64,000 bases of DNA from an uncultured Treponema sp. (GTDB taxonomy: Bacteria > Spirochaetota > Spirochaetia > Treponematales > Treponemataceae). Location: contig CAMHMJ010000008.1 in assembly GCA_946186185.1 (NCBI GenBank), positions 1-64,000 on the forward strand, in the 5' to 3' direction. Below, piece after piece: positions 51,413-60,852 of the stretch. Position numbers and translations under genes: made by a program. Position 1 is the first letter of the stretch; each line of letters begins with the position of its first letter. The notes beneath the pieces were generated by a model. It had not been told where the DNA came from and searched no databases. It was given only the letters and a program-made list of their open reading frames with translations.

Positions 51413-53278
51413 ATGAAATTCAAGAATCTTTTGATAATTACCGTAACCTGTATTTTTCTTACTCTCATCGCAAGTCTGGTTTTAGGCTTTACCGCCTCAA
51501 ATATTCCGGAGCTGATTTCCCATACCGTAAAAAATTACAAGCTCTGCCTTGCCCTTTCATTTTTCTGTAAATTTCTTCCTGCCGTTCTTTCCACCTCTTT
51601 TGTGCTGGGCTGGTCCTTCGACTTTGGAGAAAATTACCAGGGAAGCCGGGAACGCTTTTCTGCCGCAATGATAAACCGCTACAAGTTCATACTTCTTTCT
51701 GCCCTCAGCATTGTTTTGGTTTTAACCCTGTTTTCTGAAATCGTTGTTCCGGAAGTAAACCGCAAAAAAGAAGCCTACATTGAAATGCCTAAGCTTTCCA
51801 GAGAATACAAGCGTTTTGCACGAAATCTTTACGAAACCGAACGCTACGAAATGTCCCGGGAATACGCCCGTCTTGCAGTAGAGCTGGATCCTTCGGACAA
51901 GGACGCAATTTCCATCATGGACAAGGCAGAAATCGCCGCAAAGAAAATCGAAACTGTAGCTTCTAAAAGCAACGTCATCGATATGACCGAGCTTCTGCCT
52001 TCAAAAATCGACCTTACCGTGGCTTCAAAGAGCAAAAACGCAAAAACGACTATTTCTGAACCCTACGCCCTTCTTTTACAGGCCGAGGAATGCCTTAAAA
52101 ACGAAGATTATTTTAATGCTCATTTTCTGTGCCAGGAAGCAATCCGGCTTACAAATAAAAAAGATGTAAACTATTCAAGAATGAGACAGGTTGCCGCCAC
52201 TGCCTGGAACGAAATTTCCAAAACAAAGTTTGCCGGAACCACCGAGGAACAGGAAATTTTTGCCAAAAAACTGGAAGGCTACGGCGCGCTGCTTGAAAAC
52301 GATAACCTTCACGCATATTACGTTTTCAAACACCTGTACGAAAGCGGAAAGAAGCTTGCACTTGATCCGGATGTTGAACGCTATCTTGAAATTGCGGAAG
52401 CCCGGCTTGAAAAACAGTATTTCTTCACCGATGAAACCATCAACCTTCAGAGCTTTGAAAGCTCTCACAATATCCGTTTTAAAATTGACCACAAGGATGG
52501 AACCAGCGACGTTTACTTCATCAAGGGAATTACCGCCACCGGAAAAAAAGCGAACCTTACTCAATACCTGCGAGGCTTATGCATCTACACCATCGATGAG
52601 AAAGGAAACTATCTTTCCGGAAGCTACACTCCATACGCCAAGCTGAAGGAAATTTCAACTTCAATTTTTGATGCCTCCACCAAAAGACAGCTGGATATCG
52701 AAGAAAATATCAAAACCGTTCCGTACATCATTTTGAACTCCGTGGACCGGCTGCAGGAAGGAAAGATTAACTCTGCGATTCCGGTAAAGGGCGAAAACAG
52801 ATTTGAAAACGGCTTCATAATTCTTCCCATTGAATTCAGCAGCTTTGAAATCTTAAAGGACATTTCCAAGGGAATTAACAATATCAGCCTGAATTCAGCG
52901 TTAAAGTTCGTAAAGATGGCGGATAAATACGGTTTTGCCCGGGAAACCTACCTTATTTCAATCTTTAACAGACTTATGTACCCGATTTTCATCCTCATTT
53001 TCCTTATTACCCTGGCCATCGGAGCCTGGCACGGACGGCTTCCGCCAAATTCCGTATTTAAGTTCAAGTGGATTATCGTTTTCCCAATCTTTATCGTGAT
53101 TAGTTACGGTCTGTACCAGTTCGTTTACTTCGGCTTCAAAATGGTAAACTGCAGTATTCTGGGAATTGCCGGACCTAACGCATCCTTCATCGCAGGAAGC
53201 ATTCTGTACGCACTGCTTTTCATCATCATGTCGGTTTCCTTCTGTTCATGCAAAAACTCCATGAACCAGTTAAGGTAA
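51413..53278 (+). CDS. Membrane protein with cytoplasmic or periplasmic TPR-like middle domain
   Basis: A 621-residue protein with three N-terminal helices (about 6-28, 42-64, 90-110), a long soluble region (about 115-525) beginning with TPR-like helices (YETERYEMSREYARLAVELD; EDYFNAHFLCQEAIRLTNKK), and three C-terminal helices (LMYPIFILIFLITLAIGAW; IVFPIFIVISYGLYQFVYF; IAGSILYALLFIIMSVSFC). The family is not recognised. It directly follows the other membrane protein gene and has a strong AGGGAG ribosome site. Confidence 0.8.
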   Translation: MKFKNLLIITVTCIFLTLIASLVLGFTASNIPELISHTVKNYKLCLALSFFCKFLPAVLSTSFVLGWSFDFGENYQGSRERFSAAMINRYKFILLSALSIVLVLTLFSEIVVPEVNRKKEAYIEMPKLSREYKRFARNLYETERYEMSREYARLAVELDPSDKDAISIMDKAEIAAKKIETVASKSNVIDMTELLPSKIDLTVASKSKNAKTTISEPYALLLQAEECLKNEDYFNAHFLCQEAIRLTNKKDVNYSRMRQVAATAWNEISKTKFAGTTEEQEIFAKKLEGYGALLENDNLHAYYVFKHLYESGKKLALDPDVERYLEIAEARLEKQYFFTDETINLQSFESSHNIRFKIDHKDGTSDVYFIKGITATGKKANLTQYLRGLCIYTIDEKGNYLSGSYTPYAKLKEISTSIFDASTKRQLDIEENIKTVPYIILNSVDRLQEGKINSAIPVKGENRFENGFIILPIEFSSFEILKDISKGINNISLNSALKFVKMADKYGFARETYLISIFNRLMYPIFILIFLITLAIGAWHGRLPPNSVFKFKWIIVFPIFIVISYGLYQFVYFGFKMVNCSILGIAGPNASFIAGSILYALLFIIMSVSFCSCKNSMNQLR

Positions 53279-53401
53279 CCAGATTGATTAGTAGAGCACG
53301 GCTGGTTAGCAAATACAGCCAGATTCGCCGTCCAGATACACCATAGTAACCAGCACGGTGTCATTCAAGATGTGGTCAGGGTTCCCCTCGGTGTTTTTTC
53401 G

Positions 53402-53410
53402 TGCTATAAT
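53402..53410 (+). promoter_or_regulatory. Extended -10 promoter of the threonine synthase-like gene, predicting a leaderless mRNA
   Basis: TGCTATAAT (53402-53410) followed by six bases and ATG 53417, so +1 falls on the start codon. The -35 is poor, as allowed for extended -10 promoters. No Shine-Dalgarno sequence. Confidence 0.6.
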
Positions 53411-53416
53411 GTGTGC

Positions 53417-54730
53417 ATGAAATTCACCAGTACAAGGAATCAAAGAACTTCTGCGGACTTTTCTTCTGCAATTTTGAACTGTATGCCTCAGGACGGCGGG
53501 CTTTATGTTCCCTGCCAGACCGCAGACCTGCGCCGCTGGATTCTCTTTATGGACGAAAAAACAAAATTTTCTTCCATTGCAGGTTCCCTTACTTCCGCAT
53601 TTATAAACGATGAATTTTCTCCGATTATCTGTGAAACAATCGCAACAAACGCGTTTAAATTCTCGCCGGAAATCAGGCAGCTGGACGAAAACCTCTATAT
53701 TCTGGAGCTTTTCCACACGCCAACAGGAATGCACCGGGACTTTGGGCTTTCCTTTCTGACCTCCTGCATCGAAACAATTCTTACACTCCGGGGCGGTTCT
53801 TCCGTCTTTCTGGATGTTTCAACCGGTGAACTTGGCGCCAGCCTTGCCCTTGCACTGAGAAATAAAAAACACCTTAAGGCCGTAATCGTATATCCAAAGG
53901 GAAAAATTCGGGGAATCGATCAAAGGGATTTTATCTGGAACGGCGGAAATATTCTTCCGGTTGAAGTTGACGGAACTGAGCAGGACTGCCACCAGATTGT
54001 ACGCACCGTTTTTGGAGACCGGGATTTTATCGAAAAAAACTGTATCACCGTTGCAAACACCGCAAATATCGGCCGCCTTCTGCCTCAGGCATTTTTCTAT
54101 CCTTACGCCTTTTCCAGAATTAAAAGCCGAATCAGCGGTTCCATCGAATATGCCCTTGCACCGGGAAACTATTCAAACCTTGTTGCGGGACTTTACGCCT
54201 GGCAGTTTGCCCTTCCCTTGAACGGCTTTGTAATTCCTGCAACTCAGGACATTTCCGTTGACGCTAAAGGCTCTCCGATTCTTCTGGATTCCGTGGTTCC
54301 CCTAGAAAAGCGGGAAAGCGCCGATCCTTCGGAGCCTTCAAACATCGAACGCCTTGAAAATGTTTTCAGGGCAAACAGCATGATGATGAAGCATTTTATC
54401 TATCCTCAGGCAATTGAAAAGAACGATGTTGACCGGGCCGCAAAAGAGCTTTTTACAAAATACGGACTTTATGCCGACCGACACACCGCCCGGGCCTTTG
54501 CCGCCATCGATTCCCGAAAGAAAAACGGCCGTGGCGAAACCGACGGAGTTACAACGGTTCTTATTGCCCGGGACTCACCGTGCCTTTCTGAAGAATATGT
54601 TCGCCACACACTGGGTGAAGTTCCTGAAATGCCGGAATCTATCCGGGAAACCTTCAAGCCGGTTCAGCTGAACCGCCCTCTTATCAAGACCCCGGAAGAA
54701 CTTAAAGGGCTTTTTAGTACACTAAATTAA
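53417..54730 (+). CDS. Threonine synthase-like protein lacking the PLP lysine
   Basis: A 437-residue homologue of PLP-dependent threonine synthase. The N-terminus (MKFTSTRNQRTSADF ... MPQDGGLYVP), the ELFHTPTG motif, the SANxxRLLPQ-like segment (ANTANIGRLLPQAFFYP) and the PxGNxxN segment (APGNYSNLVAGLYA) all match. In active enzymes the ELFHGPT motif is followed by F-K-D, whose Lys forms the Schiff base; here it is HRD, with Arg107 (codon CGG at 53735-53737). The SGDTG cofactor loop is also altered (STGELG, 135-140). It is therefore probably not a normal threonine synthase. The start is set at 53417; an upstream frame to 53372 overlaps the promoter. Confidence 0.85.
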   Translation: MKFTSTRNQRTSADFSSAILNCMPQDGGLYVPCQTADLRRWILFMDEKTKFSSIAGSLTSAFINDEFSPIICETIATNAFKFSPEIRQLDENLYILELFHTPTGMHRDFGLSFLTSCIETILTLRGGSSVFLDVSTGELGASLALALRNKKHLKAVIVYPKGKIRGIDQRDFIWNGGNILPVEVDGTEQDCHQIVRTVFGDRDFIEKNCITVANTANIGRLLPQAFFYPYAFSRIKSRISGSIEYALAPGNYSNLVAGLYAWQFALPLNGFVIPATQDISVDAKGSPILLDSVVPLEKRESADPSEPSNIERLENVFRANSMMMKHFIYPQAIEKNDVDRAAKELFTKYGLYADRHTARAFAAIDSRKKNGRGETDGVTTVLIARDSPCLSEEYVRHTLGEVPEMPESIRETFKPVQLNRPLIKTPEELKGLFSTLN

Positions 54731-54747
54731 TTAAGGCTAGTTATCCA

Positions 54748-54793
54748 GAATAAAAGCCCGTTCTAAGCTTTCACTTAAAACGGGCTTTTATTC
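54748..54793. terminator. Bidirectional terminator between convergent genes
   Basis: Fifteen-base perfect stem GAATAAAAGCCCGTT (54748-54762) / AACGGGCTTTTATTC (54779-54793), T-rich on both strands. It separates the threonine synthase-like gene from the GH13 gene. Confidence 0.9.
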
Positions 54794-54891
54794 TTTTGCC
54801 GGATTTTAGATTTTCAGATACAAAAACTGGCTGGCGGCAGAACTCCGTCCACACCAGTTTTTAATCATTATTTTCAGCACCGGCATTCAAG

Positions 54892-57800
54892 TTATTTCTT
54901 TGACTTTGCTTTTGAAGCCGACTTTTCCGACTTTGCAGAAGCCTTTGCTGTCTTTGCAGTTCCAGCTGCCTTAGCTTTAGAAGCTTTTTCAGCAGGAGCA
55001 AAAACCTTTACAAATTCTTCACACTTGTAGCCGGAATCTTCCTTTGCCTTAAGAACAGCTTTGAATTCCTTAAGGATTGCTTCTTCTTCCTTAGTATCAA
55101 GAAGTGCCAGAGCAAAGGCAACCTTAATACTGGACTCAACTACTTCCTTGTTGAACCATACTGTTCCGTTGAATGCGTTTGCTCCGGAAAGAAGTGGAGC
55201 CGTATCATCATCGGCAAGTGCTTTTACAAGCTTGTAAGCCCCGGCTTTTGCATCCTTTGCCATCAAAGCAGCGTCAGTTGAGCGGGAAAGTACAAAAATC
55301 TTAGAAAGCTCGTAGCGGACATCGCATTTTGCAGCACCTGCACTCTGGAAGTACTCGTTGAACTTACGAGCGAATGCCCAGCGTTCTGCAAGACCAGCCT
55401 TTGCGTATTCCTTAACCATTTCGTAAGCAACAAGGAGCATAGGAAGAGCGCCGCTGTTTGTAAAGGCGGTTTCAAGGAATGAATCAGCGTCTTTTGCCTT
55501 AGAAAGAGCAGCGATTACGTCGTCGGAAAGTTTTCCCTTCTTAGAAGCAACGATTCCAAGGATTCGAACCAAAGAATCAGCGAATGCCTTGTACTGCTTT
55601 TCTGGAGCAGGCATCTTTATGTCTCCTGCAAACTCATTTGCCTTTGTATAGAATGCGATTGCCGCAGATTCGAAGGTGGAAACGATTTCCTTTGCCTTTT
55701 CTTTAAGTTTAGCAGCAGAAAGTTTTTCTTCAGCAGGAGCCAAAAGTCCGTTTACTGCAGGAATTACTCCGGTTGCAAATGAAGCAAACGGATGGTAGAG
55801 GTCGCGATAGCAGATTTCCTGCCATTCAGCTTCCAAATCGTAGCAGCCGCGTCCCTGGAGTGAGTCGCAAAGAATCTGATACTTGTGGTCAGCACCGTCA
55901 GTAACTTCTTTGATATCCATATAAACCTGATATTCAAAGCCGTTCAAACCGATGTAAAGACCGCGTTCGCAGATTTCCTGGCTTCGGCGGATAAACCACA
56001 TTCCACTTCTGTGCTCGCGGAAAATACAGAACTTGTTGTTTTCACCGTGGAGGTTCAAACCTTCGGAAATTGACTTAGAGCGCATTTCGACGTGCTGTTC
56101 GTCGCCACTTCCGATTTTTACTGCATATTCACAAGACTGCTTAATCCAACCCTGAGCGCGCTCATACTTGTTATTATAGAAAACAACAGAATATTCGTTT
56201 CCTGCGCTGTTTGAATAAGCAAAAATATTTTCGTTTACGTGACCATTGTCCCATACATCGTAGAAGAGGAAGTTTTCTACGTTTGCGAAAACATAGCGCT
56301 TCTTCATGAGAGGGAAAATTTCACGCCAGTGACGGTCTACAAGCCACTGATCTGGAGTTTCGTTTTTGTATGCCTTTGTAAACTCCATTCCGTACTTTTC
56401 AGTGTAACCTTCAATCTGTCCATGACCGAACATTGGAAGTCCAGGCATTGTTACCATCAAAGTACATACACCAAAGTATTTGTCGTCCTTTCCGAACTGA
56501 GCAACCGCTGTATCTTCGTCAGGGTTGTTCATGAAGTTTACGTATCGCTTCAAAATCTGAGGGTCAAACTTGATGGTGTTCTTTACAGAATCGCGGTACT
56601 TCTGGTTTTCCTCTTTTTTGAGCATGTTCATGAATGCCGAGTTATAAACGCGGTGCATACCTAAAGTTCGAACGAAGTAGCCTTCCATCATCCAGAAAGC
56701 TTCAGCCAAAAGCAATGTGTCTGGAACTTCCTTTGCAACACGGTCTACAACTTCACGCCAGAATTCGTTAGGGATTCTAGCCTCAAATTCCTGGTCGGTG
56801 AGCGCATATTCTGAGCGGGAGTAGATGTCGCCACCATTTCCCGGACGAGGATACCAGAGTCGGCGGATTGATTTTTTTGCAAGAACCATAGCCGCATCAA
56901 AACGGATAATCGGGAAGTTTCGGGCAACATGGAGAATATCCTGCATAACTGCTTCGCGAGCTTCTGGATTCAAGAAGTCAATCTGAGCAGTATCGTTCCA
57001 AGGCATACCAGTTCCGTCGTTTCCGTGGTAAATGTAGCGGGTGTCGCCGTTGCGGAAATCTACGCGCTTAAATACAACTGAACAGTCTGAATGATTGTAG
57101 TAGTGGTCTTCAAGCCAGACACCAACATTTGGATCCCAGGAAAGGTTTTCGCCGTTGAAGGTATATGAAGGGCTTGGAGGATCCCGACGCTGAACGAAAA
57201 GGTCCGGTCGGTTTACAACCCACTGACTGTCCATACCTGTGTGGTTAGGAACCATATCTGAAGCAAGACGGATTCCTCGCTGCCACAAGCGGGTTCTAAG
57301 GTTTCCAAGGGCATCCCATCCACCGATATTTTCAGCAATATTATAGTCGTAAAGTGAGTAAGCAGAAGCGGCAGCCTCAGGGTTTCCGCAAAGCTGTTTA
57401 ATGCGCTTAGAAGCATTTGAACGGCTCCAGAGACCAATAAGCCAGAGTCCGGTAAATCCTTCGTCCCGGAGAGTATCAAGTTCTTCATCCGGAATCTGGT
57501 CAAGGCGGGTAATTGGCCTTTCGTATTTCTTTGTAAGCTGATCCAGCCATACAAGAACGGTTTTTGCCATCAAAACTACGCAAGGCATCCAGTCACGGTC
57601 AGGACTGAAGCGTTCATATTCCTTCATAAGACCGTCGTAGTTGTAAGGCTCCATGTTTACTTCGCCACCGTTAATAGGACCTGCCTTCCAGAACATTTTT
57701 TCTTCTTCTGTAAGGGTGTCAATTCCGGCAAGAAGACGGCGCAGCCATTCACCAAGCAAATCTGCCCAGTACTGACGGATGTAGTCCAGCTGACCTTTGA

Positions 57801-58476
57801 GGCTTTCTGGAGAGAAGACAATTGGCTCACGAAGCATATTAATGAGGTCGTGGTTGAAAGGACCGAATTTTGGCAAATTCTGGAAAGTTTTCTGAATTGT
57901 AGCCCAACTTGCTTCATAAAGCTTGTTCTTGGAAAGCTTTTCATCATTGAACATGATTGCAAAAGGCTTAAAAGCAGGGTTTTCATTTGCAAGGTGGAGC
58001 ATGATAAGCTCTTCCAGAGTCTGTTCCCGATTTGTGCGGGTAAGGCCAGTTCCTTCATCAAGGCAAGTTTTTTCAAGATATTCTTTTGCGCTCAATTTTC
58101 CCTGATATACTTCTACAGGAGGGAATTCTTCGCAGAATTCCAGAAGAAGCTTATCAACTTCAGCCTTTGTATACTGAGAATCCAGCTCTGCAAGAACACT
58201 TTTAAAAGCGTCTGTCTGCTTGTCCCGGCGGTAGAGCATACAAACATAGTGGAAAATTTCGTCGATAAGTCCCATTGCGTTAAGGGAACCGGCAGAAATT
58301 CTTTTATCGTTCTGTCCTCTGGAATCAAAAACCTTATTCAATTTTTCCGCAAAAAGGCGGACTGCTTTTAAATTTGCAAGAATTACATTTCCGCTGGAAG
58401 CGTAAAGTCTCTCGTCAAAATTACACAGATCTCGAATCTGTTTGCTTACGTGGAACTCGTTGTAAGAGATTTCCAT
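54892..58476 (-). CDS. Very large GH13 (alpha-amylase family) enzyme with N-terminal helical domain and Lys/Ala tail
   Basis: An 1194-residue cytoplasmic protein. About 330 N-terminal residues are helical and unassigned. The (beta/alpha)8 domain spans about 340-800: ASDMVPNHTGMDSQW, the nucleophile Asp in IIRFDAAMVLAKK and acid/base Glu in LLLAEAFWMMEG are present. A beta domain and about 250 helical residues follow. The last 30 residues are Lys/Ala/Ser only (like histone H1 tails). It likely acts on maltodextrin or glycogen together with MalQ. Start: ATG 58476, one base after the malQ stop, with GGAGG inside the last malQ codons. A frame to 58554 would overlap malQ and lacks a better ribosome site. 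Confidence 0.87.
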   Translation of the reverse strand: MEISYNEFHVSKQIRDLCNFDERLYASSGNVILANLKAVRLFAEKLNKVFDSRGQNDKRISAGSLNAMGLIDEIFHYVCMLYRRDKQTDAFKSVLAELDSQYTKAEVDKLLLEFCEEFPPVEVYQGKLSAKEYLEKTCLDEGTGLTRTNREQTLEELIMLHLANENPAFKPFAIMFNDEKLSKNKLYEASWATIQKTFQNLPKFGPFNHDLINMLREPIVFSPESLKGQLDYIRQYWADLLGEWLRRLLAGIDTLTEEEKMFWKAGPINGGEVNMEPYNYDGLMKEYERFSPDRDWMPCVVLMAKTVLVWLDQLTKKYERPITRLDQIPDEELDTLRDEGFTGLWLIGLWSRSNASKRIKQLCGNPEAAASAYSLYDYNIAENIGGWDALGNLRTRLWQRGIRLASDMVPNHTGMDSQWVVNRPDLFVQRRDPPSPSYTFNGENLSWDPNVGVWLEDHYYNHSDCSVVFKRVDFRNGDTRYIYHGNDGTGMPWNDTAQIDFLNPEAREAVMQDILHVARNFPIIRFDAAMVLAKKSIRRLWYPRPGNGGDIYSRSEYALTDQEFEARIPNEFWREVVDRVAKEVPDTLLLAEAFWMMEGYFVRTLGMHRVYNSAFMNMLKKEENQKYRDSVKNTIKFDPQILKRYVNFMNNPDEDTAVAQFGKDDKYFGVCTLMVTMPGLPMFGHGQIEGYTEKYGMEFTKAYKNETPDQWLVDRHWREIFPLMKKRYVFANVENFLFYDVWDNGHVNENIFAYSNSAGNEYSVVFYNNKYERAQGWIKQSCEYAVKIGSGDEQHVEMRSKSISEGLNLHGENNKFCIFREHRSGMWFIRRSQEICERGLYIGLNGFEYQVYMDIKEVTDGADHKYQILCDSLQGRGCYDLEAEWQEICYRDLYHPFASFATGVIPAVNGLLAPAEEKLSAAKLKEKAKEIVSTFESAAIAFYTKANEFAGDIKMPAPEKQYKAFADSLVRILGIVASKKGKLSDDVIAALSKAKDADSFLETAFTNSGALPMLLVAYEMVKEYAKAGLAERWAFARKFNEYFQSAGAAKCDVRYELSKIFVLSRSTDAALMAKDAKAGAYKLVKALADDDTAPLLSGANAFNGTVWFNKEVVESSIKVAFALALLDTKEEEAILKEFKAVLKAKEDSGYKCEEFVKVFAPAEKASKAKAAGTAKTAKASAKSEKSASKAKSKK

Positions 58477-58477
58477 A

Positions 58478-60562
58478 TTATTTTCCTCCATTGTGAGCAT
58501 CTGCAATTCCTTTAATTTTTGCAACAAGACTTTCATCTTTTGAAATATCTTCAAGAAGAGCAGGCAATCTATATGTCCAGTTAAATTCCGAAACAGTTCC
58601 CGGAATGTTTATTCTTTCATCATCTGAGTTTTCAAGCCAGTATTTTTTCTCCATAGATAGGAAATCCTGGAGAGGGTGAATACAGAAGTCGCTGTTTGCA
58701 GTTGCAAGAGCCTTAAGGAAGGCCTCTCCCTTTTCAGGACTATATCCTTCATCAGCAAGGCGGCGCTTTGCATCGTTGTCCCAGCCTTCAATTCCAAAGA
58801 ACTGAGGATAGGTGCGGACAAATTCCTGAACTCCACCCTTGTCTTCATCCCACCACTGGCGGAGAGTAGAAGAATCGTGTACAGAAGAAGTACAAACCGA
58901 AAGCTTTGGAAGGTCATTAAAGAGAACAAAAGGCATTTCCGGCTGAATATTCCATTTTCTGCACCAGCGGTAAACGCGAAGTGAAAGAATTCCGTTTTTA
59001 TCCATTACGTATGGAAGACAAGGAAGGTTTGCCCCCAGATCTTCACCGCAAGGAATCATATTTACGCTGTTTGTAAGGGCAGAAAGAATTTCGTCAGACT
59101 GAGTTTCCCAGAGTTTATTCTGCTGGTTTTCTGCATTTTCAATCTGCTGTTTGAGGCGCCACTGTTCGTCCCCGTTCAAACTCTTCCATGAGGTTGAATC
59201 TGAATAAGTCCATACAGGAACAAAATTATCAGGCGTAATCTCGATTAATGCACGGTCATTCCAGTATTTGCTCAAAACACTCTTTACACGACCTTCAGCA
59301 TCTCCCTGGCAAAGTGAAGACAAATCTGATTCGTAGAAATCTTTATCTCCCTGAACGCTCTTCTTAAAAAGCCAGAGTTCTTCGTTTCCGATTCTGTCGC
59401 AGAATTTTTCCAGAATTTTTGTTGCGCTATCGTGATTCCAGGTAATATCTTCAATTGCGCCTGTTGGAACATGAGGCTGAGAAAGCCAGCGGATTTTTCC
59501 GTCATCAAAACCGGCTGCGTTCAGGCATCTGCGGGACATTGGAACATAGGGATCTGTGTGTCCAAGAATTGCAGTGGTATCTCTGGTAGGAATTGCCCAG
59601 ATTCTGAAGAAGCCCAGAATGTGGTCCAGACGGTAAGCTGAATAATACTGTTCGGCAGACTTCAGACGGTCCTTCCACCAGGAATAATCGTGTTCCTTAA
59701 GGTAAGCCCAGTTATAGGTCGGGAAGCCCCAGTTCTGTCCGCTTGGATTTTCGTTATCAACAGGAGAACCTGCACGAAGATTCTGGTTAAAAATGCCAGG
59801 AAGAGCCCAGGCATCACAGGAATCTTCGTTCATCAGGATAGGCATGTCGCCCTTTAAGAGAATTCCCGCTTTTTTTACAGCGTCGCAGGCCTTTTTGAAC
59901 TGTTCGGCAGCCCTCATCTGAGTCCAGGCGTAGAAAAGGTTTTCTTTCTGATTGGAAGCCTTTGTCCAGCGGGCTTTTATTTCTTTTTCTGAAACAATCT
60001 GGTCTTTTTCGTCCCAGCTTTTCCAGCTTGCCTGCATGTATTTGTATTTTAAAGATTTGTAGACAGCATAGTTTACAATCCATGGATTTTTCTTGATCCA
60101 TTTTTCAAGTTCTGCGTCTGCAGCTGCGTTTTTTGCGATTTCTGTGGTTTCATAAAGAGCGCGCAAAAGTTCGTCTTTTTTGGTAAGAACTTTTTCGTAA
60201 TTGTAGCGCACTTTTGCATCGTAAGGATTATCTTTTACGAAAGAGTCGTAATTTTTTGCAAATTTTTTATCTGCTTCGTAAAGTGCCTTGAATTCAGGCA
60301 GTTCTTTTAAATCTATATAAATTGGATGAAGAGCAAATGCTGAAAGTCCGCTGTAAGGAGAAGACTGCATTCCTGTATCATTGACCGGTAAAAGCTGAAT
60401 CAAACCGATTCCTGCTTTTTTACAAAACTTTGCTAAATCCGGAAGTACTGTATACTCACCGATTACCGTATTTTTTTTTGTGCAAACGGCACCCAAAGGA
60501 ATTGAAATGCCGGTTATTCGTGATGATGCCAATCTGGCTTTATTATCTTTTGTATTACCCAT
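58478..60562 (-). CDS. malQ: 4-alpha-glucanotransferase (amylomaltase, GH77)
   Basis: A 694-residue cytoplasmic enzyme that transfers glucan segments between maltodextrins. The catalytic Asp lies in AYRLDHILGFFR, the acid/base Glu in IPCGEDLGANLP and the third acidic residue in SSVHDSSTLRQWW. The 250s segment (LNQNLRAGSPVD-like, SGQNWGFPTYNW) is typical of GH77. There is no Shine-Dalgarno sequence; the ATG is seven bases after TATAAT of a good promoter, so the leader is one base or none. It is first in a two-gene operon with the GH13 enzyme, consistent with intracellular starch-oligosaccharide use. Confidence 0.95.
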   Translation of the reverse strand: MGNTKDNKARLASSRITGISIPLGAVCTKKNTVIGEYTVLPDLAKFCKKAGIGLIQLLPVNDTGMQSSPYSGLSAFALHPIYIDLKELPEFKALYEADKKFAKNYDSFVKDNPYDAKVRYNYEKVLTKKDELLRALYETTEIAKNAAADAELEKWIKKNPWIVNYAVYKSLKYKYMQASWKSWDEKDQIVSEKEIKARWTKASNQKENLFYAWTQMRAAEQFKKACDAVKKAGILLKGDMPILMNEDSCDAWALPGIFNQNLRAGSPVDNENPSGQNWGFPTYNWAYLKEHDYSWWKDRLKSAEQYYSAYRLDHILGFFRIWAIPTRDTTAILGHTDPYVPMSRRCLNAAGFDDGKIRWLSQPHVPTGAIEDITWNHDSATKILEKFCDRIGNEELWLFKKSVQGDKDFYESDLSSLCQGDAEGRVKSVLSKYWNDRALIEITPDNFVPVWTYSDSTSWKSLNGDEQWRLKQQIENAENQQNKLWETQSDEILSALTNSVNMIPCGEDLGANLPCLPYVMDKNGILSLRVYRWCRKWNIQPEMPFVLFNDLPKLSVCTSSVHDSSTLRQWWDEDKGGVQEFVRTYPQFFGIEGWDNDAKRRLADEGYSPEKGEAFLKALATANSDFCIHPLQDFLSMEKKYWLENSDDERINIPGTVSEFNWTYRLPALLEDISKDESLVAKIKGIADAHNGGK

Positions 60563-60569
60563 AGGATTT

Positions 60570-60598
60570 ATTATACCACGAGAATTTTAAGATGTGAA
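60570..60598 (-). promoter_or_regulatory. Promoter of malQ, leader 0-1 nt
   Basis: Minus strand: -35 TTCACA (60593-60598), 17-base spacer ending TGG, perfect -10 TATAAT (60570-60575), seven bases, ATG at 60562. Confidence 0.65.
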
Positions 60599-60852
60599 AT
60601 TTTTATTTAGAGAAGAAAAGAAGAATGAATGCAAATTTTTCTTCTTAATTTGTTAAAAAGTCGGCAATTTTTATCTGCGCCTTCTTTTCGCTTTTTTATC
60701 TGCCCGCTCTTTCTACTGCCTTTATCCGCCTCTTATTTTTGCACTTTTTTTCAAGGCGTCTGGATAATTTCATTCCCGTGCATTGGGAATAACTACAGAT
60801 TATATTTTCTATCGTGGGAGAGGAGCACAAAGCTTTATTGAAAGAAAAAAGG

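Noticed and set aside
58477..58554. N-terminal extension of the GH13 enzyme overlapping malQ
   Set aside because: GGAGG within the end of malQ points to the ATG at 58476; the extension is simply out-of-frame malQ sequence.
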